A stretch of DNA of 64,000 bases from Ifrita kowaldi (taxonomy: Eukaryota; Chordata; Aves; Passeriformes; Cinclosomatidae): positions 1,241,916-1,305,915 of the forward strand of contig VZRS01002789.1 in NCBI GenBank assembly GCA_013398055.1, written 5' to 3'. Within the stretch, counting starts at the first letter, position 1, and each line of letters begins with the position of its first letter. A program made the position numbers and the translations under genes. This document shows positions 26,238-37,411 of this stretch, piece after piece. The notes below the pieces were generated by a model. The model ran no database searches. It had not been told where the DNA came from and worked only from the letters and a program-made list of their open reading frames with translations.

Positions 26238-26391
26238 GGTACCATTGCAATTGCCTCTCCCAGTTTACAGGAAGGAATTGTGAGTCAGAGATCACAGCCT
26301 GCTTCCCAAATCCTTGCCGGAATGGAGGCTCATGTGATCCCATCGGCAATGCTTTCATCTGCAACTGCAAAAATGGCCTGACAGGAGTAAC
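26238..26391 (+). CDS. FAT3: FAT3 exon: EGF-like repeats 2 and 3
   Basis: This 154-nt exon starts in phase 1 and ends after the second base of a codon. The acceptor is cacctcccag and the donor is gtaac|gtaagt. It finishes the EGF repeat begun upstream (YHCNCLSQFTGRNCES) and encodes nearly all of the next one (ACFPNPCRNGGSCDP, then CNCKNGLTGV). The last cysteine of that repeat comes from the following exon. The cysteine spacing is canonical. The open frame that runs 5' of the acceptor is intronic, since homology to FAT3 begins exactly at the splice site. Confidence 0.96.
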
Positions 26392-27533
26392 GTAAGTGTC
26401 CCTCCCCAGGTGGGCAATGGGAGCTTTTTGGCTCAGTGATGGTGGGCTTTTTGATCAGGCATTTTGTACCCAAAAGCTATGATTCACCTCGCAAAAAATA
26501 ACCCCAACCTCAGCCCTTATTCCAAGTCTAAGCTCATGACAGCTGAGAAATCCCTTTGATTTCTCAAATCTGAGGCTTGCATGCTCAGAAATGTTTTTTC
26601 TGAACTCACCCTCCTAAATTGTTGATTCAGGATGTTATCTTGATACAGTTTTGTCTGAGATATACCTGTCTAAGTGTTGCCAGCTTTTTGAGCAATCTTG
26701 TAAAACCTGTGGAAGCTGCTGTGTAATCTTTGTTTTGAAAATGGATCAATTATTTAGTCACCTTAGCCCTGACATAAAAGGCTAATTTATTGCAGTCATT
26801 TTTTAAAATCCCTACCTTGATCATATACTTGGTGTAGACATAGAAAATCATGACCTGCCCATAAACATGCCTTTTTTCTCATCTGGTTTGTCTACTGTTT
26901 GTATATTTTCCTCTGCATTTTACTACCGCTTGTTCTTTCCAATTCTCCTCTCCATGGTTCCTGTTCTTTTTTTCCTCCGCCTCTCTAATATTTGTTTATT
27001 TTATCTCCAGACCTAAATAATTTTACATAGTCAATATATCCTTCTCTTCTCTTCTCTTCTCTTCTCTTCTCTTCTCTTCTCTTCTCTTCTCTTCTCTAAA
27101 TACTCTGATTTTTTTACTATATTTTTTCTCAACTATCTTCTCCTTGAATCCTCCTCTAATATTTTGTATTGAAACCCATGGGGTAGTCAAAAAACAATAT
27201 TAAAAAAAAGATTCTCTTATTACATTCAGTAAGCCTCATTAAGGTCAGGGAACCTTTTCCTGTCAGATGCTTTATTCCCTTCTTGATATCTATCAGATGT
27301 TTTAAACTCTTATTTTCCTCTTGAAATTTCCATGTTATTGTCTTAAAAAAAACCATGGAATAGCTGTAGAAAAAATTAAATGCCATTAAATAACATGAAA
27401 TAATAAGATAATTTGCAAAGTACCACAAGGTGTTAACTAATGGCACCTCTTTGACAAGTTAAGGCATCATGCACAAGCTGGACTGCCTCCTAGATGTTCT
27501 CCAGATTCCAAACTCTCCTTCTCTTCTTTTAAG
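26392..27533 (+). other. FAT3: FAT3 intron with TTCTC repeat
   Basis: This is a 1,142-bp intron with a strong gtaagt donor and a pyrimidine-rich acceptor ctccttctcttcttttaag. Its main feature is the pentanucleotide repeat at 27041-27097. The rest is AT-rich. Confidence 0.9.
27041..27097. repeat. (TTCTC)n microsatellite
   Basis: There are about 11 near-perfect copies of a ttctc pentamer. On the transcribed sense strand the pre-mRNA carries UUCUC repeats about 440 nt upstream of the transmembrane exon. A tract of this composition resembles known binding sites of PTB-family splicing proteins; any effect here is inference. Confidence 0.95.
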
Positions 27534-28189
27534 GTGTGAAGAAGACATCAACGAGTGTGAAAGAGAAGAATGTGAAAATGGTGGCTCCTGTGTCAACATC
27601 TTTGGTTCATTTCTGTGTAACTGCACCCCTGGCTATGTGGGTCAATACTGTGGTCTTCGCCCCGTGGTGGTTCCCAATATACAAGCTGGGCATTCCTACG
27701 TTGGCAAGGAGGAGCTGATAGGAATAGCCGTGGTCCTGTTTGTCATATTTGTGTTAATCGTTCTTTTCATCATTTTTCGCAAGAAAGTTTTCAGGAAGAA
27801 CTATTCCCGCAACAACATCACGCTCGTACAGGATCCGGCTACTGCTGCCCTGCTCAACAAGAGCAATGGCATCCAATTCAAGAACATCAGGAACAGTGGA
27901 GACAGCAGAAACATCTACCAAGAGGTTGGGCCTCCACAGGTGCCCGTGAGGCCAATGGCCTATACCCCGTGCTTCCAGAGTGACTCACGGAATAACCTGG
28001 ACAAGATAGTGGATGGGCTTGGTGTGGAGCACCAGGAGATGACAACGTTTCATCCTGAGTCCCCCCGAATACTGACAGCCAGGAGGGGGGTGGTGGTGTG
28101 CAGTGTAGCTCCAAACTTGCCTGCCGTGTCTCCCTGTCGCTCCGACTGTGACTCCATCAGGAAGAGCACATGGGATGCTGGGACAGAAA
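27534..28189 (+). CDS. FAT3: FAT3 exon: Ca-binding EGF, transmembrane helix, proximal tail
   Basis: This 656-nt exon has acceptor ctcttcttttaag and donor gaaa|gtaagt, and ends in phase 1. It begins with the closing cysteine of the previous EGF repeat. A calcium-binding EGF follows, with signature DINEC and the C-x-N-x4-F-x-C-x-C pattern in CVNIFGSFLCNC. The stretch from VVVPNIQAGHSY leads to a 21-residue hydrophobic helix, LIGIAVVLFVIFVLIVLFII (27715-27777), followed by the basic stop-transfer RKKVFRK. The membrane-proximal tail contains MTTFHP (28039-28056), which fits the WIRS consensus for binding the WAVE regulatory complex. FAT3 is a tissue-polarity receptor that shapes neurons such as retinal amacrine cells. 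That function is family knowledge, not visible here. Confidence 0.97.
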
Positions 28190-29960
28190 GTAAGTAGCAC
28201 TGTGTGCCAGTCTCGTTCTTCCCTGCCATCGGTAAGGGCTGCCTTCAGGGTGCAGCAGGTGCAGTGGCACAGGTACTCTTAATGCTCCAGCCTAATACAT
28301 GTGAATTGTTACATTTCTCCAATAAGTGATCTGGTTTAATTCTAAAAGGTTATAATTAAACCAGGCATGCAAGACCTCTACTTCTATGCATTAAGTATGA
28401 CTAAATGCATTTATTTCACTTGTTCTGAAAGCACATACGAGTGAGTGCTCTGACCATTCTTCAAGTGATACAATGCAATCATCTTTCTATTGGAGAAAAA
28501 CAATTTGGGGCAGAATTCTCAAATAGAAGTTCTATTAGGTTCAGGCTGTTTGTTTCCCAAGAGAGTTAAAAATATTTAAACCTTCTGCAAGAAGCAATCC
28601 CGTTTTGCATCATGGACAAATGAACTAATATTCTCTACTTTCAGTGTCTGTGAAGTGAAGCAGAAAATCACGTACTGCTTGATATATGGGGTCACCTTTT
28701 CAGGCCATTGCATTCCCCTCTGCATTCAGTATCACTCATCACAGAATTTTCAATCCCCACACTTACCCTATTTGTGCTGTGGATGGTTTCTCACCTGATA
28801 ACACAGTACTCCCTCCATTCCTGAACAAGTTGCTGGAGATGCTGCAAACTTCACATCTTCTGTCATGGCAGGGAATACCAGTTTTCTGGGACAGAGTTAA
28901 GGCCCTACATCATCTATCCTTGCAAGTCAGAACATGTCATATGGACTGGGAGATGTTTGCTTCACCATATATGATTTTTTTAAAAGATGTATTCTCTTAG
29001 GAGTTTTTCCTAATGCATCATCCAGTAGCTGTTGGAGGGCGTTTACAAGAAGGCTGGAGAGGGACATTTCACAAGGGCCTGTAGTGATGAATGGCCTTAA
29101 GCTGAAGAAGGGTAGGTTTAGATCAGCTATTAGGAAGAAATTCTTTACTGTGAGGGTGGTGAGGCACTGCAACAGGTTGCTCACAGAAGGGGTAGATGCC
29201 CCATCCCTGGAAGTGTTCAAGGCCAGGCTGGATGGGGCTCTGAGCAACCTGGTCTAGTGAAAGTAACTGTAGTTGGCTTAGTGCTTACAGTGGAGGATAA
29301 CTTTTTGTGTTCCTGATTATTGCTCATATAATGTGTAGTTGAATGTGTTCATTCATACGTGTTTAATTACAGGAGAATTTATACCATAGGTTGCAGTTAC
29401 ATTTCTAAACAGTAGAGTTGTGAAGACTGAATGTCCCTGATGAAAAGCAGTGTAAATTGAAGCATAATTAATTATATGTCAGTGATGGAGCTATTAAAAT
29501 CTGATCCAGGGCCACTGATAAGAATAACAAGATGCACAGTAACTTTACTGAGCATTGAATGAGCCTTTAATGAGGCTCTCAAATTAGGAAATGAGCAGTA
29601 AAGATAAATGTAACTGTAATCTCTTGTATAAGCTGTTTATACCACATTCCTTAAGTCATCATTTTCTTTGCTGTTGGGACTATATGTCTTCTAAAAAGGC
29701 AGTATTGAATACAGATGTTTCTTCCTTGATTACAGTGTTGTCAGCGACTTGAAAGACTCCTTGGGCTTCAAACACTTCAAAAGTCTAGGTGTCTTCACCG
29801 ACTGCTTTCTTGACAAATAGGTCATGTCCTCTGTGGGAAGGAAATAATTTTATTCTGACTAAAATAATAGAAGGCAGGATTTAAATGTGTCCATGGTATA
29901 AATAGATAAATGTGCATTCCTAGAGAGTACCACTGTGCTTTGTTTTTGCTGTCAATGAAG
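28190..29960 (+). other. FAT3: FAT3 intron with CR1 fragment
   Basis: This is a 1,771-bp phase-1 intron. The donor gtaagt is strong, whereas the acceptor tttgctgtcaatgaag is weak because its pyrimidine tract is interrupted. It contains a sense-orientation CR1 fragment at 29041-29262 and otherwise no recognisable element. Confidence 0.9.
29041..29262 (+). repeat. CR1 LINE fragment (ORF2 C-terminal part, 3' truncated)
   Basis: The fragment contains the CR1 hallmark string ggctggagagggacatttca, then agggcctgtagtgat, ttaggaagaaattctttact, gaggcactgcaacaggttgc, and tgggg ctctgagcaacctggtctagtg. It stops where the 3'UTR of CR1 would begin, so its own 3' end is missing. The open frames covering it on either strand come from the element, not from a host gene. 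It lies about 700 bp before an alternatively spliceable FAT3 exon. Confidence 0.9.
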
Positions 29961-30074
29961 GTAAAGGGGTTGATGACGCTGAAGAAGTGACCTGTTTTTC
30001 AGGAAGTAATAAAGGCAGCAACTCTGAAGTACAGTCCCTCAGCTCCTTCCAGTCTGATTCCGGTGATGATAATG
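29961..30074 (+). CDS. FAT3: FAT3 cytoplasmic-tail exon (114 nt, phase 1-1)
   Basis: This is an exon of 114 nt flanked by phase-1 introns, with a weak acceptor (gtcaatgaag) and a good donor (aatg|gtaaga). It encodes KGVDDAEEVTCFSGSNKG and then SNSEVQSLSSFQSDSGDDN, clearly FAT3 tail. A second, stronger-looking acceptor (cctgtttttcag, ending at 30002) lies 42 nt inside. Using it would drop 14 residues in frame. LSSFQS (30038-30055) fits the WIRS motif, and the exon is rich in serine and acidic residues. It is too short to appear as an independent open frame and was placed by homology and splice signals. The whole exon could also be skipped in frame. Confidence 0.93.
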
Positions 30075-33000
30075 GTAAGAAATGATTCCATCTTTATTAT
30101 GCTGGGGGAGAAGCTATTTATATCTCTCTTTCTAACATTATTAAAACATTTATGTGACATCTTGAAACCCTTTAATGATGCTGAAAGTAAGAAAGTCGTG
30201 GGTTTAAACTCTCACTTTGTGTTCCACTTACAAAATTATAGGAACGTAATAAAAATCTTGATGCTTGGGGCTGTTTATCAGAACCCAGCTTTACAGGGAA
30301 TTAGAGGTATGATACAGCAGAGTCACATTGCCAAGATGTAAGTGGACTGATAGGTCACAAGTGAAACTAGAATTTATATAATTTTCCTTCTTGGAAGAGC
30401 ATGACTTTCATATTTCACCAGTCAAATAAAAGGGATTTCTGTGCTATTTGCCAGGTCTCATTCATGGTCCCAACAAAACTCTGCTGGTGCTCAGCCATAA
30501 CAATGAGTGGATGAGCCCGTCCCCAGTGTCTTGGCTTCTCCCTGGCAATCACACCTCAGCAAACAATAGAGCACCATTAAATCCTTGTTCAGCACCTACT
30601 CAGTGCCTGCCTCTCACATCCTGCATCATTATCTCGGGGGGGGGTAACACGGGCAGAGCCACACACAGCCCACAAAGAGGCCCACAAAGTCAGAGCAAAC
30701 CTTTGTTCCTGCGGCCCGTGTATGTTGAGCACTGGGTCTGAGAAAAGTCAAGGTGTTTCTGCTGGGGAGGGATGGTGGATGTCAGGGAAGCCTTATTCAG
30801 ACACACAGAACACTAGCACAAAGAAACCGTACTTGGTTTCCTCAGCCACCAGTTAATGAACTATCTGGAGACTCAGTTCCTCAGTCATGTCATGCAGCTG
30901 TTCTCTAGGAACTGGAAAAAGCACTGATAGCAAAGTGCATTTGCAGTTCCTTTGGTTCCGCTGTGGCTGAAGCATTACAGTTATTTTTGTCAGGCTTCTC
31001 AATGCTTTTCTGCCCCTGAACCAAAAGAAAACCCTTTACCTTTTCTTTAGAATTAGTATTATTTTTGTGATATATATTTGCAATATAGTTACCTTTGGGA
31101 TAATTATTCAAGTGGTCATTTATTGTACATTGTTACTTTTTATATCTCCCAAGTTCTAATTAGACATTTCAAACTCCTGATCCTGTCTCCATTGAAATCA
31201 GTGACACAGTACCCACAGAAGCTGGATTTGACTTCCTGTGCCCACTCATTTTTTGTGAAAGCTGCATTTAAAATATGGCCTTTAGAGATAACATTTCTAG
31301 TTCAGGGTGCAAACAAATCCATATCTTCAGGGAGAAGGAGGAAAGAAACTTAAATCATCTGAGTCATTTGCAGAGATCGATGCAAGACCACATGCTCTGG
31401 TTTGCTTGAAGCAGCAGGGAAGGTTTGCAGTGAATGAGCCTAAAAGGCAAAGTCAGGCATAAGTAAGCATATGCGTGCATGCCTGTACTTAAGGGCTGAT
31501 GGATATGCCTCCTGCAGCCATAAATCCTTGCTCTTCTTGTCGTTTTAGTTCTTTGTACTTCACATACCTGCAAAGATTAGAAGGTTGTCAGTGAAACCAC
31601 AACAAATGCAGCTCAGCATCCACGCTCTTTGGGGGAGACAGGACAGTGGCTCCTTCTTCAAACCCCTTCCTCCAAAGCCAGGAGCAATGCTGCTGGGTTG
31701 TCAAAAGGCTAGCAGAGGGGACAGGCTTGTGTCACACAGATGTACAAATTGCTGTGCTGACACTGACTTGTGAAATTGGGTAGCAGTATCTGGCTGGGGA
31801 AACCTGTCCTGCAGCAGTGGAGCACTGGGATGAATCCCGTTGAAGGTGCAGACAGCCCTGTGCTCTTCAGTTTGTATCAGGTGCAGGCAGCCTCCACTCA
31901 CCCTCTCCAGGGCTCTTGGACCCTTCTTTTGCTGGGTCAATAGGGCTTGTCTGACCATGGAAACTCAAATGGGGAAGTTTTTGAAGCTACTTTTTTTTCC
32001 CCCCCACCTTATTTCTCCTTCACTAAAATTGCTCAGCCCCCCACTAGTCTTAGTATGAGTAGTTAGCAGTAATTTTTGTAGTCCAAAAGCTAAAATCTCA
32101 GTAATGCTGTATTTGAACGTTGACTTACACTCAGCTGTACAGGGCAGGGTTCCCTCCTTTCTGTGAACTTTCTCTGCACAGCTCCCACCAGAGCCAACTC
32201 TTAGTTGCAAAGAAAACTATGCTAGCCCTGGTTTTTGACCTTCTGTTTTTCACTCTCAGTTTTTCTCCTCCAAGAGTTTCCAGCTGCCCTCCATCTTTTT
32301 TCCCAGTCATGCAGCACTAATTGCATGGAGTCCCTTATTTTTCTATAATGTTTATTATGCATTTGCCAGTACAAGTCTCCTTTGTATAATTACCAATGCT
32401 GTTGATGGCATGAATATGCTGATCATAGACACAGAACATGGGTCCTTTGGTTTATCAAGGCTCTTTTTGCTAAGCCCTCACAAAAACTGAGGAAACTGGA
32501 TGATATCCCTGTTCCCATACCCAAAATTTAGCAAAGATGTGAAAATATTCAACATATGTCTGCACTGTTAACACATTTCTTGTGACCTCTTTGTCTGTTG
32601 GCTGTGTGAAACAAAAAAGGTATGTTTTGCCCCACGTTTCTAGTCCCGTTCTCAGCCTGCTCCAAAGCAAATGGTTTTCTCGTAACTGAAGACAAAGGAG
32701 GAGGGACTAATCCAGTGCCTGCTCTTGCAGAGCTTTCCCTTTGGTTTTGGTGGGTTTAACTTCATGTCCTCGGAGGCAGGGGTGTTGGGTGGTGAAAAAA
32801 TGCAGATCATCTAGAGGACCACACCTTACAGGCCTCCACATTAAACAACTGCACAGTCTATATTAATTATTTCAGGGGAAAAGCATGTTTTGGTAGAACA
32901 TCTGCAGAGAACACACAAAGCATTTGTGAAACTCTTCTGTCAAACACGGGTCAAAATTTGAACCACAGCTACATGGATGTGTCCTCCTAATTATAGCTGT

Positions 33001-33513
33001 GCTGCTTAACCTCCCTGAGGTATTACACAGCACAGCACAGTCAGTAAATAAGTAAAATATTCCTCTTAGGAAATAGATTGAGCTTAACACCATTTCTGAT
33101 GGTGTGATGGTCTAAAAGATAATGATCCTTGGAGCACATGGCACCATCTCTGGAGACCTATAAGCAAGAATGAGTTAGAAATTAGTGTCAGGTAGACAAG
33201 ATAGTGCTTTGGTTAATTGAATCAGCTGACCAGTCGCTTGAATTTATGAGGTGATACACATCTTCCCATGTGCCTTTCTGGAAATGCTGGTTTGGAATTT
33301 ATCATCACTCTGAAGATATATGGGATTATCTGAAATGAAATGTCCTGCAATCCACTGCATAAATCATGCATTGGTCAGCAGTCTTTTTTTTTTTTCAATG
33401 TCAGTTCTGTCTTTGGAGAAAATTTATTGTGGTAACATATGATGTGTGTTTTAAATACTAACCTGAAGCTGTCCTTCCCCTCCCTTTATTTTCTGCTTTC
33501 CCTCCCCTACAAG
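30075..33513 (+). other. FAT3: FAT3 intron
   Basis: This is a 3,439-bp phase-1 intron with donor gtaaga. A long pyrimidine-rich 3' end (cccctccctttattttctgctttccctcccctacaag, about 33477-33513) precedes the 60-nt exon. No transposable element was recognised. The sequence is unremarkable apart from a G-run near 30636-30645. Confidence 0.9.
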
Positions 33514-33573
33514 CTTCCATAGTGACTGTCATACAGCTTGTCAACAATGTAGTTGACACTATAGAAAATGAAG
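33514..33573 (+). CDS. FAT3: FAT3 microexon (60 nt, phase 1-1)
   Basis: This 60-nt exon supplies 20 residues: SIVTVIQLVNNVVDTIENE plus one split codon on each side. The sequence agrees with the vertebrate FAT3 tail. The acceptor has a long pyrimidine tract (ccctcccctacaag), but the donor is weak (gaag|gtattt) and is followed by a T/C-rich stretch (tttttttctttcttg). Both flanking introns are phase 1, so skipping keeps the frame. That combination of features suits a regulated cassette exon. It is mostly hydrophobic and beta-branched and may be a short binding segment, but no motif is recognised. Confidence 0.94.
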
Positions 33574-36144
33574 GTATTTAAATTTTTTTCTTTCTTGTTA
33601 TACAACAATGCTTCCTATTTTCATTGTGAAACATTCCAGCAGAACCTCACTAATCTACACTGACCAGCAATCCTGTGGCAGGGATTGGGTTTTGCAGATC
33701 AGCATGTTCACCAGCAAACATGAAAATGCCAGAGGACTGTACCACAAAATATCTGTGGGTAACTGGAGGTGGTAGAAAAGGTGTCAAGCCTTCATCCTCT
33801 TCTGTTCAAGTCAATATTTCTGCTTGTTTGTTCTCATTGTCTTCAGAGAAAATAATAGACTGATTATGGAGCCATATCACTGAGATTATCCTGGCTGCAG
33901 AGACTGGGAAACAGAAGGTGACACAGGAAGTCTGTAAAGTATCCCATGCTGCAGCAGCACTGGGTTATGTACTCCAGTGGTATCACACGGAGAGGAGCAC
34001 AGTGGTGCTTGGCTGGTGGCTGGTTTCCCCCAGGTACCCCTGCCAAGCAGCAGATGTGTGGGCACAGCTCCATGGGTGCCGTGACTCTGCCGTGGGGTTG
34101 ATGTGCCCATGGAACAGAGCGTGGCAATGTGCTCCAAGGACCCAGTGCTCACCTCTTCCACTGACCTCCTGGGTAACCTCAGGCATATCATGTTATGAGT
34201 GAACCTGTAATGCGGGGATATCACTATTTTCTTTCTTCCATAAAGCACTGAGGAATGTCGTGTTATCATAGATAAACATTACTTCTATTTATTTTACAAC
34301 ATTTTTCCTACCCTTGGGCAAATGTCAACTCAACATCAACTCAGGTTATCCACAAGTCAAAAATTTCCTCTGTCCTTAGTGAACTTAAGACAGATATTGC
34401 ATACTTCAGTTAATCTAGTCTGCATAATGCTTAAAGATGATTAAGTAAATTATTTTTGTGAAGCTACTGATTTTTTTCTTGAGCCAGTGTCACAGTAATT
34501 TTGAAAAACACTTTTACTCCTAGCTAGTGATGCCTCTTCAGTGTTTGTCCATAGCACATTTATTGATTTCCTGAAGTATGAGTGCCATTCTTCTCACTAT
34601 CAAAAAAATTAACTAGCCAAGGTTAATTCAATAGAAAGTCCCACTCAAAAAAAAAAAAAAAATAACCTTGAAAAGAAACCACAGGCAATGCAAATGACCT
34701 TGCGTTCTTAAGGGAAAGCTTAAGCAAACACACTAGCTTGTTATCATCCTTTACAGGTCAGAAAAAGCCAGTCTGGCAGCAGTTTCAAGAGCTTGTCACT
34801 GAAAATGCTTTGCCCAATTCCCAGTTCCTTATATGAGGCTTAGGATTCTTGCCTGCTCTGCAGCGGAGCTGGTGGAAGTGGTGAATTGTTAGCCGCACTG
34901 GAGATCTGGGCAGAATACTGCCATAGAGTCACGGGACGATGGGGCTCCTGCCCCAGGGACCTGCCTGGGGTTGTGCAAGTCAGCAAATTACTGAGGTTCT
35001 CCTGGATCCTGATCCACACAACTCAGAGCGCCCTAACGCATCTCGGGTGCAATGCCATCACACCGACCCAAGCACAGCAAAATCCACTGTACAAAGAAGA
35101 GAGAAGTGCAGAAGAGATTTTAGGGCCGGTTCAGACACTGCTGCTAAAGCTGCAGTAGCCCCAGCCCTCCTCACTCCAGGACATGGCAGAGCAGGTGGAG
35201 AGCTCCTGCCTGGCTATTGAGCTAAGGAAGAAATCACCATCACCACGTGCTCCATGTGGTGATGAGCAAGGGCAAGTGTGGTCTTAGTAGGTGAAGGGCT
35301 GGAGAAGTCTTCTCTGCCCTCGCCTGTGTTTGAGCCACAGAGGTTATGAGCTGTGATGCCATAAAGGTGTATTTCTGCTGCCAGACCTCCTCCAGCAATG
35401 TCATCCAGAGACTTTGCCCGATGACTTCCTGCATGAAGCCCAATAACATGCGGCTGAACAAGAGCATCTCCATCTAGAAAACGCTGCAGCTTATTCCCCG
35501 CTCTTGTCTCACATAAAACCTCTTTCCTTGCTCTCTCTCCCCCACCCCTGCACCCTCTCCATACTGGAATGCCTCCCTCCCCACCAGCTAGCATGGCAGT
35601 GCAGGTGGGAGGTGGGTATGGGGTTGCGGAGCATTGTAGCTGATAGCCCCATTAAATGGCTTTGTATTCTATTCTATTCAGGTTCTTATACCGTGCCCAT
35701 CACCATGGTATCTGAGCCCAGGTGGGCCCAGATTTGTTTGAACCGGCCCTGAGAATGGTAGATTCTTATTTTTCTGTTTCAAAGTGAACAAGTGAGAGAA
35801 AAATGTACTTTGCAATTATAAACCATATAGATGGTGGATAGCCCTTTTTTGTGTTAAGAATTACAGCTCTAATGTAATTCCGTATCTGTTCAGCGAGGGT
35901 AAATAATTAAGATATGATAGAAAAGGAATATAATACACGACATAAACATTTCTTTATGTATGTCTGCATTTGACAGGCAAGCTTATCTTGTATGTTAAAA
36001 TAAAGAACAATTAAAAATCCTACTGACACTGAGGCAGCTGTACTTTAGAAATATGCATGCAGAGTTTTGTATTTTCACATGTAATACAATGCTGGTGACA
36101 AGCTCCGAGTTACCAGTTTTTGCTTTTCACTTTGTATCTGACAG
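33574..36144 (+). other. FAT3: FAT3 intron
   Basis: This is a 2,571-bp phase-1 intron between the two microexons. It contains an A-run of about 16 nt near 34647-34662. A GC-richer block with scattered CpGs lies at about 34870-35760 and includes short open frames on both strands (for example the minus strand at 35214-35594), none with a recognisable domain. It ends with acceptor cactttgtatctgacag. Confidence 0.88.
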
Positions 36145-36180
36145 TGTCTGTTATGGATCAAGGACAGAACTACAACAGAG
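36145..36180 (+). CDS. FAT3: FAT3 microexon (36 nt, phase 1-1)
   Basis: This 36-nt exon gives 12 residues (VSVMDQGQNYNR) found in vertebrate FAT3. The acceptor is tctgacag and the donor cagag|gtgatt departs from the GTRAGT consensus. Phase 1 on both sides allows clean inclusion or skipping. Together with the 60-nt exon it forms an optional 32-residue insert in the tail. I recall that alternative splicing of FAT3 tail exons has been reported in mammals, but could not check it here. Confidence 0.93.
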
Positions 36181-36791
36181 GTGATTTTTCTGGGACACCT
36201 TCTGCCTGTCGGACTGGGCCGGGGTGGGCAGAGCACTGACTTGATCTGTTTGTTTTTTTTCTTGAACGGCATCACGTGTACTCTTTTGTTTGAATTCTGT
36301 TGGGTTCAAAAGCTGCATGAGAATGGTCAGCCACTTTTTTTGTTTGAAAATTCAGTTTTCAGTCAATCACATTATTTGCTTGCACACTTTCTTTCTTGAA
36401 GTCATTAGAGGTGGAAGGGGAGATGAGGTGAGATGCCATAAGCATGCTGACTGCATTTAAAGATTTTTTTGAAATAACTGAAAAGTAGTAACTGAGACAT
36501 TTTGGTTTCTTGGACTCATAGTTTCTAATACAACCCAGTAGAATCTTAAAAAGCAAAATTTCTGAGAGTGGCAGTGTTTTGTTTCTTTGCTTGTTTGCAT
36601 TAGCATCATAATGCAGTTTATTCTCCTCCTCTACCCCTGTGGTCAGAGCATGGCTGACCTGTGTCCGTGGCCTGTGGCGCATGCTGTGATTTGAATGTTC
36701 TGTGAGGACTCAGGCGAGTGCATGCAGGACACCCTGCTCTCCTCCGTGGTCTCATCCTAACAGGGTGCTGTGGTTCTCTTCCCTGCTGCAG
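36181..36791 (+). other. FAT3: FAT3 last intron
   Basis: This is a 611-bp phase-1 intron with a weak donor (gtgatt) and a strong acceptor (gttctcttccctgctgcag). Nothing else was recognised in it. Confidence 0.9.
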
Positions 36792-37411
36792 CGTATCATT
36801 GGGATACCTCTGACTGGATGCCAAGTGCTCGCTTGTCCGACATCGAGGAGGTGCCCAATTTTGAGACGACAGATGGAGGCTCGGCTCATCACGGCAGTAC
36901 CAGAGAACTGGAAACAGATTACTACCTTGGTGGCTACGACATCGACAGCGACTACCCTCCCCCTCACGAAGAGGAGTTTTTGAGCCAGGACCAGTTACCA
37001 CCTCCTCTTCCAGAGGATTACCCGGACCAATATGAAACCCTCCCACCCTCGCAGCCGGTCTCAATGGCAAGTACTCTCAGCCCTGACTGCAGGAGACGGC
37101 CGCACTTCCACCCGAGCCAATACCTCCCTCCTCACCAGTTCCCCAATGAGACAGACGCCACAGGATCTCAAACTGGGAATGAATTTAGTACTTTTGCTGG
37201 TGGCCCAAGCCAGAACACAGAAAATGTTAGTGCAGGTAAGATGCCCTTATCCTTGCACAACTCTCTAGACGCCTCCTCCTCTGACGTCTCAGCCGGCTGC
37301 GGCTTTGATGACTCCGAAGTAGCTATGAGTGACTTTGAAAGCGTGGAGGAACTCAACCTAGAAAATGTTCACATTCCATTTGTGGAGACCCAGCATCAGA
37401 CGCAAGTGTAA
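36792..37411 (+). CDS. FAT3: FAT3 terminal coding exon: distal cytoplasmic tail and stop
   Basis: This exon contributes 620 nt of coding sequence ending in taa at 37409-37411. It encodes YHWDTSDWMPSARLSDIEEV, then acidic and aromatic stretches (ETDYYLGGYDIDSDY), a proline cluster PPPHEEEF followed by LPPPLPEDYPD, and DYESV-like acidic repeats (SDFESVEELN). The chain closes with PFVETQHQTQV. The final T-Q-V fits a class I PDZ ligand. The LPPPLP segment resembles EVH1-domain (Ena/VASP) ligands, and FSTFAG (37184-37201) fits the WIRS pattern. These partners are known for the family, but binding is inferred. A consensus-perfect splice donor (gtgcag|gtaaga) occurs inside the exon at 37236. The reading frame and homology continue straight through it, so it is treated here as unused. 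Confidence 0.96.

Noticed and set aside
27469..27533. Apparent N-terminal extension and start codon of the transmembrane exon's open frame.
   Set aside because: The first residues are intronic. FAT3 homology starts exactly after the acceptor ttttaag, so there is no internal start here.
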